64,000 nucleotides of DNA from Doris montereyensis. Taxonomy: Eukaryota; Mollusca; Gastropoda; Nudibranchia; Dorididae. The notes beneath the pieces are model-generated. The model was given only the letters and a program-made list of their open reading frames with translations, did no database searches and was not told the origin of the DNA. A program made the translations under genes and the position numbers. Positions 10,101-20,770 of the stretch are shown here, in pieces (positions within the stretch are counted from its first letter, which is position 1; every line of letters begins with the position of its first letter). The stretch is taken from NCBI GenBank assembly GCA_037039925.1, contig JAXRKP010000169.1, positions 194,501 through 258,500 on the forward strand. Reading direction: 5' to 3'.

Positions 10101-11903
10101 AAAAGCGATAACGAGCGATAAAGAGCGATAGGTGCAATAAAGAGTGATAGGCTGCGATAAAGAGCGATAAAGAGCGATACAGAGGTGAAGAGCGATAAAG
10201 AACGATAAAGAGCGATAAAGAGTGATAAAAAGCGATAAAAGTGATAAAGAGCGATAAAGAACGATAAACAGCAATAAAGAGCGATAGACTCGATATGCTT
10301 CGATAGGCTGCGATAGGCTGCAATAGGCTGCGATAGGCTGCGATAGGATGACTGGTTGAAAGGCTGCGATAAAGAGCGATAAAGAGCGATAAAGAGCGAT
10401 AAAGAGCGATAAAGAGCGATAAAGAGCGATCAAGAGCGATCAAGAGCGATAAAGAGCGATAAAGAGCCATAAAGAACGATAAAGAGCGATAAAGAGCGGG
10501 AAGAGCGCTGAAGAGCGATAAAGAGCGATAAAGAGCGTGAAGAGCGATCAAGAGCGATCAAGAGCGATAAAGAGCGATAAAGAGTGATAAAGGGCGATAA
10601 AGCAAAGACCGATATAGAACGATAAAGAGCGATAAAAAGCGATAAAGAGCGATAAAAAGCGATAAACAGCAATAAAGAACGATAAAGAGCGATAAAGAGC
10701 GTTAAAGAGCGATAAAGAGCGCTGAAGAGCGATAAAGAGCGATAAAGAGCGAGGAAGAGCGATCAAGAGCGATAAAGAGCGATAAAGAGCTAAAGAGCGA
10801 TAAAGCTATGAAGAGCGATGAAGAGCGATGAAGAGCGATAAAGAGCGATAAAGAGCGATAGGCTGCGATAGGCTGCGATAGACTGCGATAATAATAGGCT
10901 GCGATAGGCTGCGATAGGCTGCGATAGGCTGCGATAGGCTTAGATAGGCTGTGATAAAGAGCGATAAACGGGCGATAAAAAGCGATAAAGAGCGATAAAG
11001 AGCGACAGGCTCCGATAAAGAGCGAAAGGCTGCGATAGGCTTCGATAAAGAGCGATAAAGAGAGATAAAGAGCGATAAAGAGCGATAAAGAGCGATAAAG
11101 AGCGATAAAGAGCGATAGCTTAAAGAGCGATAAAGAGGATAAAGAGCGATAAAGAGCGATAAAGAGCGAAAAAGAGCGATAAAGAGCGATAGAGAGCGAT
11201 AAAGAGCGATAAAGAGCGATAAAGAACGATAAAGAGCGATAAAGAGCGATAAAAAGCGATAAAGAGATAAAGAGCGATAGGCTGCGATAAAGAGCGATAA
11301 AGAACGATAAAAGCGATAAAGAGCGATAGGAGCGATAAAAAGCGATAAAAAGCGAAAAAAGATAAAGAGCGATAAAGAACGATAAACAGCGATAACGAGC
11401 GATAAAGAGCGATGAAGAGCGATAAAGAGCGATGAAGAGCGATAAAGAGCGACAACGAGCGATAAAGAGCGGATAGGCCGCGATAGACTTCGATAGGCCT
11501 TTAGGGCTGCGATAGGCTGCGATAAAGCGCAATAGGCTGCGATAAAGAGCGGTAGGAGCGATACCTGTGATAAAGAGCGATAAGGAGCGATAAACAGCGA
11601 TAAAGAACGATAAAGAGCAACAGGCTCCGATAAAGAACGAAAGGAGCGATAGGCTGCGATAAAGAGCGAAGAAGAGCAATAAAGAGCGATAAAGATAAAG
11701 AGCGATAAAGAACGATAAAGTGCGATAAAGAGGATAAAGAGGATAAAGAGCGATAAAGAGCGATAAAGAGCGATAAAGAGCCTACATAGGCTGCAATAGG
11801 CTGCGATAGGCTGCGGTAGGCTGAGATATCGCTGCGGTAGGCTGCGATAGGCTTTGATAAAGAGCGATAAGGAGCGATAAAAAGCGATAACGAGTGATCA
11901 AGA

Positions 11904-11940
11904 GCAGCCTACCGAGCCTATTGAGCCTAGGCAGCCTAGG
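11904..11940 (-). repeat. Micro-inversion of about three or four units
   Basis: Inside + oriented array the sequence reads AGCCTACCGAGCCTATTGAG and two CCTAGG palindromes, i.e. TATTGAGCC/TACCGAGCC units on the opposite strand. Oriented units resume at 11,941. Confidence 0.6.
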
Positions 11941-12049
11941 CAGCGATAGGCAGCCCATAGGCTGCGATAGGCTGCGATAAAGAGCGATAAAGAGCGATAA
12001 AGAGCGATAGGCTGCGATAGGATAGCCTAGGTGCGATAGGCGCAAAGAG

Positions 12050-12190
12050 CAATAGGCTGCGATGTAGAGCGATAAAGAGGCGAAAAAACCATAGAAAAAG
12101 AGCGGTTAAAAAGCGATAAATCCAGCGATATAGAGGCTGTGACTGGCGATAAAGAGCGATAAAGAAAGATAAAGAGCGCTCTCTTCGCTG
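12050..12190 (+). repeat. Diverged pocket in the array
   Basis: Units are hard to follow: runs such as GGCGAAAAAACCATAG, GCGGTTAAAAAGCG and GGCTGTGACTGGCG occur, plus a perfect 10-bp palindrome AGAGCGCTCT at 12,173-12,182. Ordinary units flank it. No separate element is recognised. Confidence 0.55.
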
Positions 12191-15100
12191 ATAAAGAGCG
12201 ATCAGGAAGGATAAAAAGCGATAAAGAGCGATAAAGAACGATCAAGAACGATAAAGAGCGATAAGAGCGATAAAGAGCGATAGGAGCGATAAAGAGCGAT
12301 AAAGAGCGATAGAAAAGCGATAGGCTGCGATAAAGAGCGATAGGCTGACCACAGGCCTGAATAGAGCGATACGCTGTGATAAAGAGCGATAAAGAGCAAT
12401 AAAGAGCGATAAAGAGCGATAAAAAGAGATAAAGAGCGATAAAGAGCGATAAAGAACGATAAAAAGCGATAAAGAGCGATAAAGAGCGATAGGCTGCGAT
12501 AGAGCGATAAAAAGCGATAAAGAGCGATAAAGAGCGATAAACAGCGATAAAACAGCGATAGGCTGCGATAAAAGCAATAAACAGCGATAGGCTTTGATAG
12601 GCTGCGATAGGCTGCGATAGGGTTGCGATAGGCTGCGATAAAGAGCGATAGGCTGCGATAAAGAGCGATAGGCTGTGATAAAGAGCGATAAGGAGCGATA
12701 AAGAGCGATAAAGAGCGATAAAGAGCGACAGGCTCCGATAAAGAGCGAAAGAGCGATAAGCTGCGATAAAAGCGATAAAGGTTGCGATAAAGAGCGATAA
12801 AGAGCGATAAAGAGCGATAAAGAGCGATAAAAAGCGATAAAGAGCGATAAAGAGCGATAAAGAACGGAGAAAGAGCGATAAAGAGCGATAAAGTGCGATA
12901 AAGAGCGATAAAGAGCGATAAAGAGCGATAAAGAGCGATCAAGAGCGATAAAGAGCGATAAAGAGCGATAAAGAGCGATAGGCTGCGATAAGACCGATAG
13001 GCTGCGATAGACTGCGATAGGCTGCGATGCGATAGGCTGCAAGGTTGCGATATGCTGCGATAAAGAGCGATAAAGAGAGAGAAAGAGCGATAAAGAGCGA
13101 TAAAGATTAGGTTGCGATAAAGAGCGATAGGCTGCGATAAAGTGCGATAGGCTGCGATAAAGAGCGATAAAGAGCGATAAAGAGCGATAAAGAGCGATAA
13201 AAAGTGATAAAGAGCGATAAAGAACACTGAGTGATAGGTAGCGATAAAAAGCAAAGAGCGATAGGCACGATAAAGAGCGATGGGATAGGCTCCGATATCG
13301 CTTCGATAAAGAGCGGATAAAGAGCGATAGGCTGCTTAGAACGATAGGCTGATAAAGAGCAATAAAGGCTGCGATAAAGAGCGATAAAGAGCGATTGCGA
13401 TAAAGAGCGATAGGCTAAAGCGATAAAGAGCTGCGAATATGGCGGCGATAGGCTTTGATAGGCTGCGATAGGCTGCGATAGGCTGTGATAAAGAGCGTGA
13501 TAACGCTGCGATAAATCGATAAAGAGGATTAAGCTCGATAAAGAGCGATAAAGGCGATAAAGGCGATAAAGAGCGATAAAGAGCGATAAAAAGCGAAAAA
13601 GAACGATAATGAGCGATAAAGAGCGATAAAGAGCGATAAAGAACGATAAAGAGCGATAAAAAGCGATAAAGAGCGATAAAGAGCGATAAAAACGGAACGA
13701 TAAAGAGCGATAAAGAACGATAAGGGGCGATAAAGAGCGATAGGCTGCGATAAGGTGCGATAAAGAGCGATAGGAGCGATGCGATAAAGAGCGATAGGAG
13801 CGATAGCGACAGGCGATAGGGAGCGATAGGCTGCGATAGGCTGTGATAAAGAGCGATAAAGAACGATAAAGAGCGATAAAGAGCGATAAAGAGCGATAGG
13901 TTGTGAAGAGCGATAAAGAGCGATAAAGAGCGATAAGGCTGCGATAAAGCTGCGATATAAAGAGCGATAAAGAGCGATAAACAGGATGCGATAGGCTAAA
14001 GAACAATAAAAAATGATAGGCGATAAAGAGCGATAAAAAGAGCGATAGGCTGCGATAAAGAACGATAAAGAGCGATAACGAGCGATAAAAAGCGATGAAG
14101 AGCTTTGAAACAGCGATAAAGAGCAATATAGGCTGCGATAAAGAGCGATAAAGAGCGATAAAGAGTATGAGCGATAAAGAGCAATAAAGAAAAGCAATAA
14201 AGAGCGATAAAGAGCGATAAGAGCGATAAAGAGCGATAAAGAGCGAAAAAGAACGATAAAGAACGATAAAGAGCGATAGGATATATAGCGATAAAAAGCG
14301 ATAAAGAGTGACAAAGAAAAGCGCATAAAGAGTGAAAAGAGCGATAAAGAGCGATAAAGAGCGAGAAAGAGCGATAGGCCGCGATAAAGGCTGCGATAAA
14401 GAGCGATAAAGAGCGATAAAGAGCGATAAAGAGCATAAAGAACGATAAAGAGCGATAAAAAGAGCGAAGGCGATAAAGAGCGATAAAAAAGCTACATAAA
14501 AAGCGATAAAGAGCAGATAGGAGCGATAAAGAGCGATAGGTTGCGATAGGGCTGGCGATAGGCAGCGATAGGCGCGATAAAGATCGATAGAAGATAGGGA
14601 TAAAGAGCGATAAAGAGGATAGGTTGCGATAGGCGGCGAAGGGAGCGCTGATAAAGAGTGATAAAGAGCGATAAAGAGCGATAAAGAAGCGATAAAGAGC
14701 GATAAAGAGCGATTGCAGGCTCCGATAAAGAGCGAAGGGTTGCGAAGCTGCGATAAAGAGCGATAAAGAGCGATAAAGAGCGATAGATAACAAGCGATAG
14801 AGAGCGATAGATAAAGAGCGATAAAGAACGATAAAGAGCGATAAAGAGCGATAAAGAGCGATAAACAGCGATAAAGAGCGATAAAGAGCGATAAAGAACG
14901 ATAAAGAGCGACACTGTGATAAAGAGCGATAAAGAGCGATAAAGAGCGGATAAAGAGCGATGAAGAGCAGCGATAGGAGCGATAAAGAGCGATAGGGAGC
15001 GATACAGAGCGATAGGAGCGATAGGGAGCGATAAGCAGCGATAGGTTGCGATAGGGCTGCAATAGGCAGCCATAGGCTGCGATAGGCCGCGGTAGGCTGC

Positions 15101-15479
15101 GATAGGTTGTGATAAAAGCGATAGGGCGATAATAAGCGATAAAGAGCGATAAAGAGCGATAGGCGGCGATAGAGTGCGATAGGCTGCGATAGCTTATGAT
15201 AGGCAAGAGATAGGTTGCAAAGAGCGATAGGTTGGATAAAAGCAATCCGTAGCGATAAAGAGCGATAAACAGCGATAACGAGCGATAAAGAGCGATAAAG
15301 AGCGATAAAGAGCGATAAAGAGCGATAAAGAGGATAAAGAGCGATAAAGAGCCATAAAGAGGGATGAAGAGCGACAAATAGCGATAAAGAGCGATAAAGA
15401 GCGATAAAGAGCCATAAAGAGCGATAAAGAGCGATAAAGAGCGATAAGAGCGATAAAAAGCGATTCGAAGCGGTTGTTA

Positions 15480-15645
15480 AAGAGTAGGCGATAAGCAGCG
15501 TGATAGAGCGATAGGGAGCCATAGGGAGCGATAGAAAGCGACAGGGAGTGATAGCCCAGCCTTAGGCAGCCATAAGCAGCTATAGGCAGCCATAGGTACG
15601 CCATAGGCAGTCATAGGCAGCCATAGGCTGCGATAGGCTGCGATA
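15480..15645 (+). repeat. Decayed GCCATAGGCA cap block
   Basis: GGGAGCCATA and GGCAGCCATA units with several indels; one unit reads GGTACGCCATA. Position within module P copy 3 matches the cap blocks of copies 1 and 2. Confidence 0.75.
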
Positions 15646-17739
15646 GGTTGCGATAGGCTGCAATAGGGTGCGATAGGTGCGATAGGTGCGATAGGCTGCA
15701 ATAGGTGCGATAGGCTGCGATAGGCTGCGATATAGGCTGCGGTAGGGTGCGATAGGGTGCGATAGGCGGCGATAGTGTGCGATAGGTTGCGATAGGTCGA
15801 TAGGTTACAATAGGTTATGATAGGCTGCGATAGGTAGCGACATCATGGGAGCGATAAGGAGCGTAGGCTGCGGTAGGCTCCGAGACGCAGTAGGCTGCGC
15901 ATAGGCTGCGATAGAGAGCGATAGGCTGCGATAAGACAGCGATAAAGAGACTAAAGACGCATAAAGAGCGATGAAGCGCGATAAAGGCAGCCATAGGCGA
16001 GCGATAAAGAGCGATAAAGAAGCTGCGATAGGGTGCGATAAAGAGCGATAAAGAGCGATAGGGTGCGATAGGGTGCGACATAGAGGGCAATAGGGTGCGA
16101 TAGGCGGCGGTAGGCTCCGAGACGCAGTATGGCTGACGATAGGCTGCGATTGGCTGTGATAAAGAGCGATAAGGAGCGATAAAGATGCGATAAAGAAGCG
16201 ATAAAAGAGATAAAGCGCGATAAAGAGCGACAGGCTCCGATAAGGAGCGATAGGCTGCGATAGGCTGCGATCTATAGAGCGATAAGGAGCGATAAAGCGG
16301 ATGCTGCGATAAAGGAGCGATAGGCTGCGATAACAGAGCAAAAAGCGATACGCTGGCGATAAAGAGCGATAAAAAGCGATAAAGAGCGATCAAGAGCGAT
16401 GAAGAGCGATAAAAGCGATAAAAAGCGATAAAGAGCGATAAAGAGCGGTAAATAGCGATAAACAGCGATAAAGAGCGGTAAGAGCAATAAACAGCAATAG
16501 GCTGCAATAGGCTGCGGTAGGCTGCGATAGGTTGCGGTAGGCTGCCATAGGCTGCGATAGGTTGTGATAAATAGCGATGAGCGATAAAAAGATAAAAAGC
16601 GATAACGCGCTGATAAAGAGCGATAGGCTCCGATAAAGAGCAATAGGCTGCGATAGGCTGCGATAGGCTGCGATAGGCTGCGATAGGCTGCGATAGGCTG
16701 CGATAAAGAGCGATAAAGACCGATAAAGAGTGATAAAGAGCGATAAAACGATAAAAAGCGATAAAGAACGGTAAAGAACGATAAAGAGCGATGAAGAGCG
16801 ACAAAGCGATAAAAAGTGATAAAGAGCGATAAAGAGCGATAAAGAGCGATAAAGAACGATAAAGAGCGATGGAAGAGCGATGAAGAGCATAAGAGTGATA
16901 AAGAGCGATAAAGAGCGATAGGCTGCGATAGGTTGCGATAAAGATCAAGCGATTGGCTGCGTAGAAGAGCGATAAAGAGCGATAAAGAGCGATCAAGAGC
17001 GATAAAGAGCGATAAAGAACGATAGGTTCCGATAAAGAGCGAGGTTGCGATTATTGCGATAAAGAGCGATAAAGAGTATAAAGAGCGATAAAGAGCGATA
17101 AAGAGGATAAAGAGCGATAGGCTGCGATAAAGAACGATAGGCTGCATAAAGAGTGATAGGCTGCGATAAAGTGCAATAACGTGCGATAAAGGGCGATAAA
17201 GAACGATAAAGAGCGATAAAGAGCGGTAGGTTGCGATAAAGATGATAGGCTGCGATAGGCTGCGATAGATTCGCAGTTTGTTACAAGAGCGACAGGCTGC
17301 GATAGGCTGCGATAAGTTTTGATAAAGAGCGATAAAGAGCGATAAAAGCGATAAAGAGCGATAGATAAAGATAAAGAGCGATAGGTTGAAAGATAAAGAG
17401 CGATAAAGATGATAAACAGAGATAAAGAGCGATAAAGAGCGATAAAGAGCGATAAAGAAGTGATAAAGAAAATAAAGAAAGATAAAGAGAGATAAAGAGC
17501 GATAGTTAAAACTGGGAAAAGGTTATAAAGAACGATAAAGAGCGATATGAGCGATGAAGAGCGATGAAGAGCGATAAAGAGCGAAAAGAGCGATAGGCTA
17601 CAGAAAGCTATGAGATAGGCTGCGATAGGCTGCGATTGGCTGCGTGAGGCTGATAGGCCATGATAAAGAGCGATAAAACGATGAAGAAGCGAAAACGAGC
17701 GATTAAGAGCGATAGCGAGCGATCGGTTGCGATAGTTGC

Positions 17740-17800
17740 GATAGGACTGGATAAAGAGTACAGCTTTAGGATGAGATAGGAGTGGAGTGTTGCGATAGGC
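17740..17800 (+). repeat. Diverged pocket, barely readable as decamers
   Basis: About 50 bases (GTACAGCTTTAGGATGAGAT and GGAGTGGAGTGTTGCG) show almost no GCGATA core before ordinary units resume. This is one of the least repeat-like stretches right of 2.7 kb. It has no recognisable coding or RNA signal. Confidence 0.5.
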
Positions 17801-18479
17801 AGCGATAGGCTGTAATAAAGAGCGATAACGAGATGCAGAGCGAAACGAGCGATTAAGAGCGATAGGTTGCGATAGGCTGATATCGGCTTATAAAGACGAT
17901 AGACTGCGATAAAGAGCAATAGAGCGATAAAGATGATAAAGAGCGATAAAGAGCGATAAAGCATGATAGCCTGCGATAAAGAGCAATAGGCTGCGATAAA
18001 GATGATAAACAGCATTAAGAGCGAAAAAGAGTTTTAAAGAGCGATAAAAAACGATAAACAGCGATAAAGAGCGATAAAGAGTGATAAAGAGCGGTTAAAG
18101 CGATAAAGAACGATAAAGCGATAAAAAAGCGATAAAGAGCGATAAAGAGCGATAAAAAGAGCGATAAACAGCGATAAAGAGCGATGAAGAGCGATAAAGA
18201 GCGATAGAGAGCGATAAAGAGCGATCGGCTGCGATACCGCCATAAAAAGCGATAAAGGCTGCGATAGCCTGCGGTAGGCTGCGATAATAGAGCGATAAAG
18301 AGCAATAAGGAGCGATAAAGAGCGATAAAGAGCGATAAAGAGCGACAGGCTCCGATAAAGAGCGATAGGCGATAAAGAGTGATAAAGAGCCATAAAGTGC
18401 GATAAAGAGCGCGACAAAGAGCGAAAAAGAGCGGTAAAGAGCGATAAAGAGCTGATAAAGAGCGATGAAGAGCGATAAA

Positions 18480-19090
18480 GAGTTCGATAAAGAGCGATAA
18501 AGCGGTTGAAAGGTTAAAGAAACGATTCGAAAGCGTTGAAGAGCGATCTAAAGCGATAAAGAACGATAGGCAAAAGCGATGAAAGCAGCGATAAAGAACG
18601 ATAAAGAGCGATAAAGAGCGATAAAGAGCGATAAACAACGATAAAGAGCGATAAAGAGCCATAGGCGTGCGATAAAGAGCAATAGGTTATGAAAGGCTCG
18701 CTAGGCCGATAGGCTGCGATAAAGAGCGATAAAGAGCGATAAAAAAAGCGATAAAAAGCGATAACGAGCGATAAAGAGCGATAGGCAGCGGTTATCCGAC
18801 GATAGGCGTTATAGGCTGCGATAAAGAGCTGATAAAGAGCGATACAGAGCGATGAAGATAAAGAATGATAAAGAGGAAAAGAGCGATAAAGCGATAAAAG
18901 TTATAAAGAGCGATAGCGATGATAAACAGCAATAAAGAGCGGATAAAAAAGTGATAAAGAGCGATAAAGAGCGATAAAGATCGAAACGGTTCGATAAAGA
19001 GCGATAAAGAGCTGATCGAAAGCGATAAAAGCGATAACGAGCGGTCGGCGGACTTCATATGCTTCGATAGCGATAGGCTGCAATAGGCTG
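18480..19090 (+). repeat. Array segment with scattered TTCGA/CGGTT units
   Basis: GCGGTTGAAAGG, ACGATTCGAAAGCG and GCGATCTAAAG units at 18,500-18,560, and TCGAAACGGTTCG at 18,981-18,993, resemble the decamers of the switch region. 19,030-19,075 holds another odd stretch (GGTCGGCGGACTTCATATGC). The rest is irregular A and B units. Confidence 0.6.
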
Positions 19091-20770
19091 CGATAGGCCG
19101 ATAGCTGCGACTGGCTGCGGTAGACTGCGATAAAGAGCGATAAAGAGCGATAAAGAGCGATAAAGCTGCGATAAAGAGCGATAAAGAGCGATCAAGAGCG
19201 ATAATCAAGAGCGATAGAGCTGCAATAAAAGAACGATAAAGAGCGATAAAATCATTCAAGAGTGGTGAAAGAGCGCTGAATAAAGATGATGAAGAGCAAG
19301 GAAGAGCGATCAAGAGCGATCAAGAGCGATAAAGAGTGATAAAGCAGCGATAAAAGCGACAAAGAGCGATATAGAACGATAAAGAGCGATAAAAAGCGAT
19401 AAAGAGCGATAAAAGCGATAAACAGCGATAAAGAACGATAAAGAGCGATAAAGAGCGTTAAAGAGCGATAAAGAGCGATGAAGAGCGATAAAGAGCGATA
19501 AAGAGCGAGGAGGCTGCAATAGAGACCGATAAAGAGCGATAAAGAGCGATAAAGGCTGCGATAAAGCTATGAAGAGCGATGAAGAGCGATAAAGAGAGAT
19601 AAAGAGCGATAAAGAGCGATAGGTTGCGATACAGAGATAGGCTGCGATAGACTGCGATAAAATAGGCGCTAAAGGCTAATAGGCGATAAAGAGCGATAGG
19701 CGATACGCTGTGATAAAGAGCGATAAAGTGATAAAAGATAAAGAGCGATAAACAGCGATAAAGAGCGATAAAGAGTTGATGAAGAGCGATAAAGAGCGAT
19801 CGGCTGCGATAGACTGCGATAGGCTGCGATAGGCTGCGATTGCGATAGGCTGCGGTAGGCTGCGATACGCTGCGGTAGGCAGCGATAAACAGCGATACGC
19901 TCCGATAAAGAGCGATAGGCTGAGCGATAAAGAGCGATAAAGAGGATAAAGAGCGACAGGTTCGATAAAGAGCGATGAAGCGATAAAGAGCGATAAAGAG
20001 CGATAAAGAGCGATAAAGAGCGACAAAGAACGATAAAAAGAGCGATAGCTGCAATAAAGAGTGATAGGCTGATAAAGGAGCGATAGGAGCGATAAAGTGC
20101 GAAGAGCGATAAAGAGCGTAAAAGAGCGGATAAAGAGCGATAAAGAGCAGCGATAGGCAGCGATAAAGAGCGATAAACAGCGATAGGAGCGCTAAAGAGC
20201 GATAAAGAGCGATGAAGGTACATAGTAAAACGTTAAAGGCTGCGATAAAGAGCGAAAAAGCTGCGATAAAGGGGCGATAGGTGCGATAGGGTGATAGAGC
20301 GATAAAGGCGATAGAGGCGATAGGCCAGCGATAGGTTGCGATAGGCTGCGATAGGTTGCGATAAAGGTTGTGATAGGTTGCGATAAAGAGCAATAAAGTG
20401 ATAAAGAGCGATAGAGTGATGCGATAGGCTGCGATAGGCTGCGATAGGTTGCGATAAGCTGCGAAAGGCTGCGATACGCTGTGATAAAGAGCGATAAAGG
20501 AGGATAAACGATAAGAGAGATAAAGATGATAAAGAGCGATAAAGAGCGATAAATAGCCCTACAAAGAGTGATAAAGCGATAAAGAGTAAAGAGCAATAAA
20601 AAGCGATAAAGAGCGATAAAGGCGAAAAAGACCGATAAGCAGCGATAAAGAGCGATAAAGAGCGATAAAGAGCGATAAAGAGCGATAAAGAGCGATAAAG
20701 AGCGATAAAGAGCGATAAAGAGCCATAAAGAGCCATAAAGCAGCCATAAAGGCGATAAAAGCGATAAAGA
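18560..20770 (+). repeat. Irregular decamer array between module P copies 3 and 4
   Basis: A and B units with many register breaks and several short odd pieces (for example 20,215-20,240, with TACATAGTAAAACGTTAAAG). Seen as low-order satellite only; no gene, RNA or mobile element. Confidence 0.75.

Larger units (their letters stand above)
9900..15460 (+). repeat. Irregular decamer array with frequent register breaks
   Basis: A and B units continue, but units of 7-9 or 11-14 bp are common (for example GGAGCGATAAAG, AGCGATGCGATAAAG), so the 10-bp phase is lost every few dozen bases. No long landmark chain from module P was recognised here. Diverged pockets lie at 11,904-11,940 and 12,050-12,190. 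Either this is older, less homogenised satellite, or the consensus is of lower quality. No gene. Confidence 0.8.
15440..18500 (+). repeat. Module P, copy 3
   Basis: Landmarks keep the order of copies 1 and 2: TTCGAAG with GCGGTTG at 15,464, GGTTACAATA at 15,801, AGCGATGAGCGATAAAAA at about 16,576, and a GGGAAAAGGTTATAAAG stretch at 17,514. Spacings are close to those of copy 1 (938 against 930 between the last two). Many 1-4 base indels and foreign-looking bits such as GAGACGCAG (15,891 and 16,120) set it apart. Confidence 0.75.

Noticed and set aside
12173..12182. Palindrome AGAGCGCTCT as a regulatory site or terminator
   Set aside because: Only 10 bp and no U-run or gene nearby; expected by chance where GAGC units meet an inverted fragment.
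14480..14520. Possible short insertion near AAAAAAGCTACATAAAAAGC
   Set aside because: Readable as decayed A units with an indel; no target-site duplication or element ends.
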